From assembly GCA_905234535.1 (NCBI GenBank), contig CAJOII010000023.1, positions 1 to 50,758 of the forward strand: 50,758 nucleotides of DNA. Reading direction: 5' to 3'. Below, in pieces: positions 43,790 through 50,758 of this stretch. This stretch comes from an uncultured Ruminococcus sp. Lineage in GTDB: Bacteria > Bacillota > Clostridia > Oscillospirales > Acutalibacteraceae. The translations under genes and the position numbers were made by a program. Under the pieces are notes generated by a model. That model worked only from the letters and a program-made list of their open reading frames with translations, ran no database searches and was not told where the DNA came from. Every line of letters begins with the position of its first letter. Position 1 is the first letter of the stretch.

Positions 43790-44188
43790 ATGTCTATGGT
43801 AAACCTGCAGGGGTATAAGGTCGACAGGATCGACTTTGTCAACCTGATGGAAAACAACACCAAAATCACACTGGGAAATAAATATTCCTATAATGTCCAG
43901 TACGCGAAGGACGCGAATATGGCGAGAGGCCAGTTCGATATCGAAGTCCACGATAAGGAGAACCCCGAGAAGTTCAAGATCAGAGTAGTCGTTGTCGGTA
44001 TCTTCTCATATCTTGAGGGCACAAAGAAAGAGCTGGTGCACGCCGAGACCTTCAAGGCGATCTTCCCCTACGCGAAGGCGCTGGTGACCACCGTGACCGC
44101 GAACTGCAGCATCCAGCCGATCATGATCCCGAATATCGACATCGATAACCAGCAGATCTACCGCTTTGATAAGAATCCGGAGGAATGA
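43790..44188 (+). CDS. SecB-like chaperone family protein
   Basis: 132 residues. The C-terminal half, ETFKAIFPYAKALVTTVTANCSIQPIMIPNIDI (about 93-125), matches the LFPYAR..V..LT..G..P..LPPINF pattern of SecB. The first half has the strand pattern of that fold. True SecB with SecA is mostly proteobacterial; Firmicutes homologues like this are often solitary or tied to toxin-antitoxin systems, but no such genes are adjacent here. The function is therefore uncertain. AAGGAG lies 8 bases before the ATG; a weak promoter TTTATT-17-TAAAAT is at 43730-43758. Confidence 0.65.
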   Translation: MSMVNLQGYKVDRIDFVNLMENNTKITLGNKYSYNVQYAKDANMARGQFDIEVHDKENPEKFKIRVVVVGIFSYLEGTKKELVHAETFKAIFPYAKALVTTVTANCSIQPIMIPNIDIDNQQIYRFDKNPEE

Positions 44189-44263
44189 TCAGATCATACC
44201 CCCGATAAGCAGTGAAATATGCTGTGTAAATCAAGAAATTTCTTATTATCCGTAAAATAATAC

Positions 44264-44292
44264 TTGCATTTTCTGAGAAGATGTGGTAAAGT
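44264..44292 (+). promoter_or_regulatory. Promoter of tRNA-Val
   Basis: TTGCAT (44264-44269), 17 bases, TAAAGT (44287-44292), preceded by TGG. Confidence 0.7.
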
Positions 44293-44303
44293 ATATTTTG
44301 CGC

Positions 44304-44380
44304 GGAGGCTTAGCTCAGCTGGTTAGAGTACCTGCTTGACGTGCAGGGGGTCATTGGTTCGATTCCAATAGTCTCCACCA
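44304..44380 (+). tRNA. tRNA-Val (GAC)
   Basis: 77 bases including an encoded CCA. Acceptor GGAGGCT/AGTCTCC, anticodon stem CCTGC/GCAGG with loop TTGACGT (GAC), T-arm TTGGTTCGATTCCAA. Confidence 0.96.
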
Positions 44381-44417
44381 AAAATCGGTAATTGGCGTAA
44401 GCCAGTTACCGATTTTT
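44381..44417 (+). terminator. Terminator of tRNA-Val
   Basis: AAAATCGGTAA, TTGGCGTAAGCCAG, TTACCGATTTTT. Confidence 0.88.
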
Positions 44418-44550
44418 ACTTATTACCTATTCACTCTTCACGATTACTTCAAATACTTTTCCGATTTTTGGAGGTAATAAGTAAGAGGGAATAGTGAAGA
44501 AGTTACTTGAGGTAATGAGTAATATGAAATAGTGAATAAGTATTTATGCT
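44418..44550. repeat. Cluster of short GTGAATAG/GTAATAAGT repeats flanking a four-helix-bundle remnant
   Basis: ACTTATTACCTATTCACTCTTCAC (44418-44441, minus sense) is followed by forward variants GGTAATAAGTAAGAGGGAATAGTGAAGAAG and GGTAATGAGTAATATGAAATAGTGAATAAGTA. Together they make an imperfect inverted and direct repeat set. A related single copy is at 1145-1178. They are non-coding and look like a small non-autonomous element or its debris. Confidence 0.5.
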
Positions 44551-44563
44551 GGAGAAAGGTTAG

Positions 44564-44863
44564 ATGGACAGCCCATTACTGACTAAGTCGAAACAGTTCG
44601 CCTTGGATATCATCAAAGTATGCAATACAGTTAAGTCGACCAAGAAGGATACCGTTCTGACGAATCAGTTGTTGAGATCCGGTACAAGCATCGGCGCAAA
44701 TATCCGCGAAGCGTTTTACGGACACAGGCGCGCTGATTTTATCGCGAATGGTACACAAAACGCAAAAAACTGTTGTGTATTATCACCAACAGCGGCGGAA
44801 ATGTTTTGTCGATTAACACAGTTGCATTTGATTTGCCGCGGTTGTACAATGATTGTATCATGA
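44564..44863 (+). pseudogene. Truncated four-helix-bundle (23S intervening-sequence-type) protein
   Basis: The first 60 residues or so (FALDIIKVCNTVKSTKKDTV, QLLRSGTSIGANIREAFYGH, RADFIA) are the N-terminal half of the S23/IVS four-helix-bundle family. The usual continuation (KLQIALKE..ETEYWLELL) is missing, and residues 61-99 match nothing in the family in any frame I tried by eye. So a deletion or recombination joined the N-terminal half to unrelated sequence at about 44744. A ribosome binding site is weak (GGAGAAAGG, 44551-44559). Probably non-functional. Confidence 0.7.
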
Positions 44864-44883
44864 TATTTCGGAAGTGTTCATTA

Positions 44884-46143
44884 ATGAAAATCGGATCACA
44901 AATCAAAAACTATTGTAAAAATATCAGCTGCTTCAGGCTTTTTCTGATCATCGAATGTATTCTGATCACCGGCTTTCTGACGATCGATTATCTCTGGGGC
45001 GGAAGACCCTTCAACCTTTTGATGATGAGCTTTTTGACGCGGTTCGGCGATTATTATATGCATATAGGATTCGCGTCTGTTCCGTTTGGAACCAATATAT
45101 ATGAGATCTCGAACATGGCGTGCTTCCCTCCCCTGGCATATCTGATGTACGCCGCTCTGGCGCGGCTGTGCGGATTTCAGGCGGCTGAACCGTCAGACAT
45201 GTTCGAAGCGCAGTCGATCGGTATGAATCAGATCATCTTTGTGCTGTATAATCTCTTTTGTATCCTGCTCTTGGTTTACGCTGTCAATCTGTACATCAAA
45301 AAGGTTGAAAAGAGCGGATTCGTTCGCTTGGTGGTCTTCCCCGCTGTGCTGGTATTCTCCTATCCCTTCGCATTCTCGTCCATTCAGCGCGGCAACTCGG
45401 TCATGCTGACCGCGATACTGCTCTCCATCGCTGTGATGTGGAAGGATGACCGATCCAAAGTCAAGAGAGAACTCGCGATGATCCTGATCGCAGTCTGCGC
45501 GGGGCTGAAAATCTATCCCGCGGTATTCGGGATCATGTATCTGAAAGAGAAAAGATGGAAAGAAACCATCCGGCTGGTAATATACGGAGTTGTGCTGTTT
45601 TTTGTGCCGTTTGTCTTTTTCGGCGGAACGGCGGCCTTGTCTTCGTTCTTCAACACCATTTTTGCGCTGTACGGAGAAGTTCACGACTGCAGCGTCAACG
45701 GCTTTGTGACGCTGATCGTCAAAGGCGTGTTCGGCAGAAACACCGCGATGTTCGCGTCGATCATCCAGCAGGCATACCTGATCATCAGTTTGATCGCATT
45801 TTTCTTCGCCAAATCCAAACGAGCCGAGGTACTTATCCTGAGCTCTCTGATCACCGTTTATGTATCGTCGGGATGGAATTATACCTGTGTCTACATTCTG
45901 CCCGCGCTGCTGATGTTCCTCTATGAAAAGGACACGCAGCCGGTCAGGATCCACTACAGACGAATCCCCGATATCTTGGCGTTCGTGATGCTGCTGATCG
46001 TCTTCTCACGACCGTTTTATGCCGACTTTATGTTGATCTACGGCAGCGTGATCATCATCAGCATTCTGTATCATTGGATCACGATCGCTTTGCCGCTATA
46101 TCGCAGACTTTCCAAACTGTTCCTGACGGAGAGCGCAAGCTGA
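44884..46143 (+). CDS. GT87-like (DUF2029) membrane glycosyltransferase
   Basis: 419 residues with about ten membrane helices. FSSIQRGNSVMLTAILLSIAVM and CAGLKIYPAVFGIMYLKEKRW correspond to the G-N and K-x-Y-P segments conserved in GT87/DUF2029 polyprenyl-phosphate-mannose-type transferases. An early aspartate region (TRFGDYYMHIGFAS) sits in the first extracellular loop. The start at 44884 follows GGAAG by 9 bases; the longer reading from 44773 runs into the neighbouring remnant gene. Donor and acceptor are unknown. A long terminator follows. Confidence 0.7.
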   Translation: MKIGSQIKNYCKNISCFRLFLIIECILITGFLTIDYLWGGRPFNLLMMSFLTRFGDYYMHIGFASVPFGTNIYEISNMACFPPLAYLMYAALARLCGFQAAEPSDMFEAQSIGMNQIIFVLYNLFCILLLVYAVNLYIKKVEKSGFVRLVVFPAVLVFSYPFAFSSIQRGNSVMLTAILLSIAVMWKDDRSKVKRELAMILIAVCAGLKIYPAVFGIMYLKEKRWKETIRLVIYGVVLFFVPFVFFGGTAALSSFFNTIFALYGEVHDCSVNGFVTLIVKGVFGRNTAMFASIIQQAYLIISLIAFFFAKSKRAEVLILSSLITVYVSSGWNYTCVYILPALLMFLYEKDTQPVRIHYRRIPDILAFVMLLIVFSRPFYADFMLIYGSVIIISILYHWITIALPLYRRLSKLFLTESAS

Positions 46144-46183
46144 CAGTCAGAGCTATTCAACCGTTCTTTGACATTGACGCAAA

Positions 46184-46235
46184 ACTCCCTGATGATCCGA
46201 TACCTGCTATCGGACATCAGGGAGTCATATTTTAT
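46184..46235 (+). terminator. Long terminator hairpin after the GT87-like gene
   Basis: ACTCCCTGATG/CATCAGGGAGT continues, after a single-base bulge, into TCCGATA/TATCGGA with a small loop, then CATATTTTATT. Confidence 0.85.
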
Positions 46236-46280
46236 TGAGTGTTTTTCAGATATATTACTAAATCCAAAAATGTTATATCA

Positions 46281-46316
46281 AAAAAATGCAGAGCGCCCGA
46301 ATGAAGGCAACTCTGC
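46281..46316 (-). terminator. Terminator of the reductase gene
   Basis: Minus strand GCAGAG..GCC / GGC..CTCTGC, then ATTTTTTT, 12 bases after the stop codon. Confidence 0.75.
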
Positions 46317-46327
46317 TTTTGGCTGTC

Positions 46328-47452
46328 TCAGTGATTCTTTTTTGTCTTCTGATAGTCGCGGTAGAGCCTTCGCATATCGCTGTAGGGATAGCGGTACTCA
46401 TCTACCATCTGCTCAAAAAAGAAGCTGACGGCGCGATCGTTATCCTTGACCCGTTCATAAAACATCTTGGTGACAGACGGCGTGTAGAAGAACTTCTGCA
46501 CCTTTCTGCCTTCTTTGACGATTCGCAGGAAAGGCTGAATCTTTTTAAGATAACTTCTCTTTGGATGAGGATCCGAAAGCGAGGAAGACGCAAAAATGCC
46601 TGACCTGAGCGCCATATAGAGCCCTTCTCCCGTGATGGGATCGGCAAGCCCTGCGGCGTCGCCGAGGAGCATCACATGATCGGGGAGCTTCTCCTGAGGA
46701 TATGCCCTGCCGTACGGCAGAAATGCGCCGATGAAATGAAGACCGTCGGTGTCGACCTTGAGATCACATAGGATATCTGTCAGGATCTTCTTGTAGTCCT
46801 TTCCCTTGCGGTAGCGTTCGGCAATACCGATACAGACCTCGTCCTTATGCGGAAAAGCCCATGAATAGCCGTCGTCAAGATAATCAAAATACAGGTTGAC
46901 GCCGTCGATCGAGAGCTTTTCTGAGGGGATATACACCTCCAGTCCGAAGGCGAGATCACTCTTATCAAGCGCGCCCATCTTATGAGAGATACTCAGAGCG
47001 CCGTCGGAATAGATCAGATAGCGATAATAAATGATATCACCGTTTGAGAGCGTCAGAGTCTTGTTCCTGTCGTCAACAGAGAAGTCTCTCTGCCCTTCGA
47101 GCATCACCCCGCCCATGGATGTATATTTATCCGCGAGCGCGTTGTCAAAGGTGACGCGGTTAACAAGACGAACCTCTCGGAGAAGCGGAGCTGTCACCAG
47201 ACGCTCCGATCGGCGGTACATCGACGCTTTTTCGGCGGTATCGCAGAACAACGGGCTGATATCTTCTCCTTCAAACAGCAACTCGATCAGACGATAGGTT
47301 TTGTATGTGACGAGACCCGCGCAGGTCTTATGCCGCGGAAAGGTCGCCTTCTCGATCACGCAGACGCTGTGATCTCTCTTTCTCAGGCTGATCGCGCACG
47401 AAAGCCCCGCGGGGCCGGCGCCGATGATCACGGTATCAAATTGACGATACAT
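46328..47452 (-). CDS. FAD-dependent oxidoreductase, geranylgeranyl reductase family
   Basis: 374 residues. VIIGAGPAGLSCAISL at the start, EKATFPRHKTCAGLVTYKT (the conserved P-R-x-K-x-C-G segment) and LLGDAAGLADPITGEGLYMALRSG are the marks of the geranylgeranyl reductase family (TIGR02032 type). Members saturate isoprenoid or other double bonds using FAD, though many in anaerobic bacteria are uncharacterised. It diverges from the feo operon, with 224 bases between the starts. Confidence 0.85.
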   Translation of the reverse strand: MYRQFDTVIIGAGPAGLSCAISLRKRDHSVCVIEKATFPRHKTCAGLVTYKTYRLIELLFEGEDISPLFCDTAEKASMYRRSERLVTAPLLREVRLVNRVTFDNALADKYTSMGGVMLEGQRDFSVDDRNKTLTLSNGDIIYYRYLIYSDGALSISHKMGALDKSDLAFGLEVYIPSEKLSIDGVNLYFDYLDDGYSWAFPHKDEVCIGIAERYRKGKDYKKILTDILCDLKVDTDGLHFIGAFLPYGRAYPQEKLPDHVMLLGDAAGLADPITGEGLYMALRSGIFASSSLSDPHPKRSYLKKIQPFLRIVKEGRKVQKFFYTPSVTKMFYERVKDNDRAVSFFFEQMVDEYRYPYSDMRRLYRDYQKTKKNH

Positions 47453-47569
47453 ATCTGTTCACCTATTCTCAAAAACGATTTTTTGATCAAAAATATCGTA
47501 TCATATTCCACTATGATTTGCAACCGTTTTCGCTTTTCTTCACCGGAACAAAATAATTTCACAATCATA

Positions 47570-47598
47570 TTGACAAACTACTCCTACAATGCTATAAT
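47570..47598 (+). promoter_or_regulatory. Promoter of the feo operon
   Basis: TTGACA (47570-47575), 17 bases, TATAAT (47593-47598): a full consensus. Confidence 0.92.
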
Positions 47599-47602
47599 AT
47601 CC

Positions 47603-47625
47603 ATAGGTTAGTTTGAGCTAACTTA
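47603..47625. promoter_or_regulatory. Iron-box-like dyad 1 (DtxR/IdeR type)
   Basis: ATAGGTTAG-TTTGAG-CTAACTTAT, a dyad GTTAG-N6-CTAAC starting 9 bases after the -10, at the predicted transcription start. It resembles the TTAGGTTAGSCTAACCTAA box of DtxR-family regulators. Confidence 0.75.
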
Positions 47626-47636
47626 TATTTTTGGAC

Positions 47637-47660
47637 ATAGGTTAGCTTTCGCTAACGATT
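47637..47660. promoter_or_regulatory. Iron-box-like dyad 2
   Basis: ATAGGTTAG-CTTTCG-CTAACGATT, the same GTTAG-N6-CTAAC core 34 bases after the first, just before the feoA ribosome binding site. Confidence 0.72.
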
Positions 47661-47676
47661 GAAAGGAGGGTTTTTG

Positions 47677-47895
47677 ATGCCTCTTACATTTGCAAAACCG
47701 GGTGAAACATACATCATCATGCGTATCGGCGGTAACAGCGAGATACGCGCGCATCTGCAGAATCTCGGATTTGTTGTCGGCAGTAATGTTGAGGTCGTCA
47801 CCGCGATGAGCGGGAATGTCATCGTCAACATCAAAGGCTCCCGTGTTGCGATCAGTAAAGAAATGGCACAAAAAATCATGATAGGAGGGAAATGA
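47677..47895 (+). CDS. feoA: Ferrous iron transport protein A (first copy)
   Basis: 72 residues, a complete SH3-like FeoA: MPLTFAKPGETYIIMRIGG, HLQNLGFVVGSNVEVV, and NVIVNIKGSRVAISKEMAQKI. It supports FeoB at the cytosolic face. The ATG at 47677 lies 6 bases after AAAGGAGGG; an in-frame TTG at 47659 overlaps that site. It is the first gene of the operon; its stop (TGA) overlaps an ATG at 47895 (TGATG). Confidence 0.93.
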   Translation: MPLTFAKPGETYIIMRIGGNSEIRAHLQNLGFVVGSNVEVVTAMSGNVIVNIKGSRVAISKEMAQKIMIGGK

Positions 47896-47908
47896 TGAAT
47901 ACTTTAAA

Positions 47909-48094
47909 GTGAAGGTCAAGAAGCTCCACGGCGAGGGTGCGGTCAAGCGCAGAATCATGGATATGGGGATCACCAAGGGCGTGGAGATCTTCATCCGCAA
48001 GGTAGCTCCTTTAGGCGATCCGATCGAGGTCAATGTCCGCGGATATGAGCTCTCTGTCAGAAAAGCGGATGCCGCGATGATCGAAGTGGAGTGA
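47909..48094 (+). pseudogene. feoA: FeoA, second copy, with a broken 5' end
   Basis: 61 residues from GTG 47909 read KVKKLHGEGAVKRRIMDMGITKGVEIFIRK and then a normal FeoA end. The usual N-terminal strand (a segment such as MNTLK-x-KVGE) is missing. An ATG at 47895 with a fine AGGAGGG site and the expected beginning MNTLK runs into TGA after five codons, and its frame differs from that of the rest. A deletion with frameshift fits. It may yield a short protein from GTG, which has no ribosome binding site, or be inactive; a sequencing error is also possible. Confidence 0.7.
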
Positions 48095-48123
48095 TTATCC
48101 CTGTTTTCGGATATTTTTTGCAT

Positions 48124-48147
48124 ATAGGTTAGCTTGAACTAACTGAG
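48124..48147. promoter_or_regulatory. Iron-box-like dyad 3, before feoB
   Basis: ATAGGTTAG-CTTGAA-CTAACTGAG, the third GTTAG-N6-CTAAC site, 17 bases upstream of the feoB start. No separate promoter is evident next to it. Confidence 0.68.
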
Positions 48148-48160
48148 AAATGAGGTTATT

Positions 48161-50653
48161 ATGGATATCAGAATCGCCCTTGCGGGTAACCCGAACAGCG
48201 GCAAGACGACGCTGTTCAACGCGCTCACCGGCTCGAACCAGTTTGTCGGTAACTGGCCGGGCGTTACGGTGGAGAAAAAAGAAGGTAAGCTCAAAAAACA
48301 AGACGGCGTCACCATCACCGACCTGCCCGGTATCTACTCGCTCTCTCCCTACACCATGGAAGAGGTCGTCGCGAGAAACTACTTGGTAGAAGAGCGCCCC
48401 GACGCGATCCTCAATATTGTTGACGGCACCAATCTTGAGCGAAATCTCTACCTGACCACACAGCTGTGTGAATTAGGGATCCCGGTGGTTGTCGCCATCA
48501 ATATGATCGACATTGTCGAGAAGAACGACTATAAGATCAACACCAAAGAGCTCTCGAGAAGGCTCGGCTGTGAGATCGTCACGATCTCCGCTCTGAAGAG
48601 CAAGGGTATCACAGAAGCGGCAGATGCCGCGATCAATGCCGCAAAGCTTCAGAAACCGATCCCGAAGCACCCGTTCGACGGTGCGGTGGAACACGCGATC
48701 GCGCATATCGAAGAAGCGTGTGTCCACGATCTGCCCGAAGAACAGCAGCGCTGGTATGCGGTCAAGATCTTCGAGCGCGACGAAAGAGTGATCAAAAAAT
48801 TATCCCTCGATGAGAAAACGCTCAAGCATATTGAAAACGATATCAAGCGCGTCGAAGAGGAATATGACGACGACGCTGAGTCGATCATCACCAACGAGCG
48901 CTATCTCTATATCGGCAAGATCATGAACGGCGTATACAAAAACAAAACCAAAGAGCGCCTTTCCACCTCCGACAAGATCGACAAGGTCGTCACCAACCGC
49001 TGGCTGGGTCTGCCGATCTTCGCGGTGGTCATGTTCCTTGTCTACTACATATCGATGGTCACCGTCGGCACCGCCGCGACCGACTGGGCAAACGACGGTC
49101 TTTTCGGAGACGGCTATCACCTGCTCGGGATCGGTACCGCTCAGACAGAGGAGCAGGCGGACGCGATCGCTGTTCTTACGGGAGCCGCGGAGTCGGTCGA
49201 AAACGAAGATGTCCTTAATGCACTTACCTTCGAGGATGAAGAGGACGAGAGCTTCGAATATAACGCTGAGAACGCGATGGCGACTGTCAAAGCCTTCGCG
49301 GATTCTGTCAAAGACACTGACGAATTCACCTATGAAGCAGAAGACGAAGAGACTCTGGCAATAGAAGAAGTCACTGTCAGCGGTGCTGATGTCAAAGAAG
49401 CCGCGGAGACCTTCATCAAGAACGAAGGCAAGTCTGACGATCCCGCTGAGTACGGTGTATGGGTACCGGGTATCCCCGCGCTGATCGAAAGCGGACTAAG
49501 CGCGTTGAACACCCCTGAGTGGCTTATGAGCCTGATCCTCGACGGTATCGTCGCGGGCGTCGGCGCGGTGCTCGGATTCGTTCCTCAGATGCTCGTGCTC
49601 TTCCTCCTGCTTGCGTTCTTGGAGAGCTGCGGCTACATGGCGCGTATTGCCTTTGTCCTTGACAGAGTGTTCAGACGCTTCGGTCTCTCGGGCAAGTCCT
49701 TCATCCCGATCCTCATCGGCACCGGCTGCGGTATTCCCGGCATCATGGCGTCGAGGACGATCGAGAACGAGCGTGACCGCCGTATGACGATCATGACCAC
49801 CACCTTCATCCCCTGCGGCGCGAAGATCCCCTTCATCGCAATGATCGCGGGCGCGCTGTTCAACAACTCTCCGTGGGTATCAACAAGCGCGTACTTCATC
49901 GGTATGGCGGCGATCATCGTCTCGGGCATCATCCTCAAGAAGACGAGGCCCTTCGCGGGAGAACCCGCTCCGTTCGTTATGGAGCTTCCCGCCTATCATC
50001 TGCCCACTGTCGGTAATGTACTCAGATCAATGTGGGAGCGCGGATGGTCCTTCATCAAGAAAGCGGGCACCATCATCCTCCTCTCCACCATCGTGCTGTG
50101 GTTCTTAAGCAGATTCGGATTTATTGACGGCGTATTTACAATGCTGTCTGAAGATCAGATCGGCGACAGTATCTTAGCGGTCGTCGGCAGAGCGATCTCG
50201 TGGATCTTCATCCCGCTCGGCTGGGGCAACTGGGAGGCTGCGGTCGCGTCGATCACCGGTTTGATCGCGAAAGAGAACATCGTCGGCACTATGGGCGTGC
50301 TCTATGGCGGCGGTGCATCAAGCACCTACGACGCGTTAAGAGCGGCGTTCCCGGCGCTCGCGGGCTTCTCGTTCCTCGTATTCAACCTCTTGTGCGCGCC
50401 GTGCTTCGCGGCGATGGGCGCGATCAAGCGCGAGATGAACTCCGCCAAATGGACCGCCTTCGCGATCACCTATCAGTGCTGCTTCGCGTACGCGATCTCG
50501 CTGATGATCTATCAGATCGGATCGGTCTTCACCGGAAATATCAACATCATCGGCTTCATCATCTCGCTCATCATACTGGGCTTCATGCTCTTCATGCTGT
50601 TCAAGCCCTACAAGGAAGCGAATAAGCTGACCAAGAAGGTTCGCATCAAATAA
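48161..50653 (+). CDS. feoB: Ferrous iron transporter FeoB
   Basis: 830 residues, longer than many Firmicutes FeoB proteins. The N-terminal G domain has GNPNSGKTTLFN (9-20), a switch TGSNQFVGNWPGVTV, DLPGIYSL and NMID. Two Gate regions with multiple helices follow from about residue 280; GTGCGIPGIMASR and CAPCFAAMGAIKREM are the conserved cysteine-bearing membrane motifs. Between the first helix (about 281-305) and the next (about 450) lies an unusually acidic extracytoplasmic stretch (about 318-440; for example FEDEEDESFEYNAEN). It imports Fe2+. GAGG lies before the ATG. Confidence 0.96.
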   Translation: MDIRIALAGNPNSGKTTLFNALTGSNQFVGNWPGVTVEKKEGKLKKQDGVTITDLPGIYSLSPYTMEEVVARNYLVEERPDAILNIVDGTNLERNLYLTTQLCELGIPVVVAINMIDIVEKNDYKINTKELSRRLGCEIVTISALKSKGITEAADAAINAAKLQKPIPKHPFDGAVEHAIAHIEEACVHDLPEEQQRWYAVKIFERDERVIKKLSLDEKTLKHIENDIKRVEEEYDDDAESIITNERYLYIGKIMNGVYKNKTKERLSTSDKIDKVVTNRWLGLPIFAVVMFLVYYISMVTVGTAATDWANDGLFGDGYHLLGIGTAQTEEQADAIAVLTGAAESVENEDVLNALTFEDEEDESFEYNAENAMATVKAFADSVKDTDEFTYEAEDEETLAIEEVTVSGADVKEAAETFIKNEGKSDDPAEYGVWVPGIPALIESGLSALNTPEWLMSLILDGIVAGVGAVLGFVPQMLVLFLLLAFLESCGYMARIAFVLDRVFRRFGLSGKSFIPILIGTGCGIPGIMASRTIENERDRRMTIMTTTFIPCGAKIPFIAMIAGALFNNSPWVSTSAYFIGMAAIIVSGIILKKTRPFAGEPAPFVMELPAYHLPTVGNVLRSMWERGWSFIKKAGTIILLSTIVLWFLSRFGFIDGVFTMLSEDQIGDSILAVVGRAISWIFIPLGWGNWEAAVASITGLIAKENIVGTMGVLYGGGASSTYDALRAAFPALAGFSFLVFNLLCAPCFAAMGAIKREMNSAKWTAFAITYQCCFAYAISLMIYQIGSVFTGNINIIGFIISLIILGFMLFMLFKPYKEANKLTKKVRIK

Positions 50654-50758
50654 TATATTGCTTGAATGAAAAAGAGAGAGTAGGGTAAAGACACACTGGA
50701 GAGAAAAAAGAGCTGCAGAGAGAAAAATAGGGGTAGAAAACGAGAGAAAAGTGTGGTA
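50654..50758. other. Purine-rich intergenic end of the window
   Basis: About 105 bases after feoB are strongly A/G-biased on this strand (AAAAAGAGAGAGTAGGGTAAAG and so on). I see no hairpin terminator and no start of a gene before the window ends. Confidence 0.4.

Overview
This window looks like a chromosome segment of a Gram-positive anaerobic gut clostridium (Oscillospiraceae/Ruminococcus type, close in style to starch-degrading ruminococci). The reasons are: a GH13 amylase that carries a starch-binding module and a type I dockerin; two cohesin-type secreted proteins, one with a dockerin and one with a membrane anchor; a Firmicutes-type L27 with an N-terminal extension next to its processing protease Prp; the YfmF/YfmH pair; STAS and RsbW-like regulators; TTGACA-17-TATAAT promoters; and strong GGAGG ribosome binding sites. 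Species assignment is inference.

Layout. 1-180: a strong minus-strand promoter and leader that probably drive an rRNA operon lying off the left edge. 0.4-4.4 kb: a cytidylate-kinase-like protein, an M23 (SpoIIQ-like) membrane protein, tRNA-Gly followed by tRNA-derived repeat modules, a DUF3592 protein, a STAS protein and a PASTA lipoprotein. 4.5-7.1 kb (minus): a MATE transporter fused to an RsbW-like ATPase domain, then an MscS channel. 7.4-9.6 kb: a cohesin/dockerin protein and a cell-surface cohesin protein with a long PTEAPTDE linker. 9.6-21.6 kb (minus): CYTH and metallophosphoesterase genes, an O-antigen-ligase-like protein, GNAT, YitT, mrnC, obgE, rpmA, prp, rplU, folD, lgt, yfmH and yfmF. 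21.7-22.1 kb: tRNA-Leu and two repeat modules built from its 3' end. 22.3-25.9 kb: a PlsC-like acyltransferase, two GNATs and a flavoprotein. 26.0-28.7 kb (minus): a membrane protein, L-lactate dehydrogenase and an amidohydrolase. 28.8-30.4 kb: a sodium/solute symporter.

30.4-36.0 kb is a tight operon paaK-iorA-iorB-paaK-ACT behind a perfect -35 and a long leader hairpin. It should convert aryl-pyruvates from aromatic amino acids to arylacetyl-CoA and exchange these with arylacetates. 36.1-39.2 kb holds a DUF1643 protein and the dockerin amylase. 39.4-43.5 kb holds small membrane proteins, metY (with an operator and a 19-residue upstream peptide), a diacylglycerol-kinase-like lipid kinase and a membrane protein. 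43.5-46.1 kb holds tRNA-Gln, a SecB-like protein, tRNA-Val, a truncated four-helix-bundle gene among short repeats, and a GT87-like membrane protein. 46.3-50.7 kb holds a geranylgeranyl-reductase-type flavoprotein and a feoA-feoA-feoB ferrous iron operon with three iron-box-like dyads.

Three elements appear to work together as parts of a starch-degrading cell-surface complex: the dockerin amylase and the two cohesin proteins. The most unexplained sequence signals are the tRNA-3'-end/antisense-T-arm repeat modules found downstream of two tRNA genes, the metY leader with its short peptide and dyad operator, the leader hairpin of the ior operon, and the frame break at the start of the second feoA.
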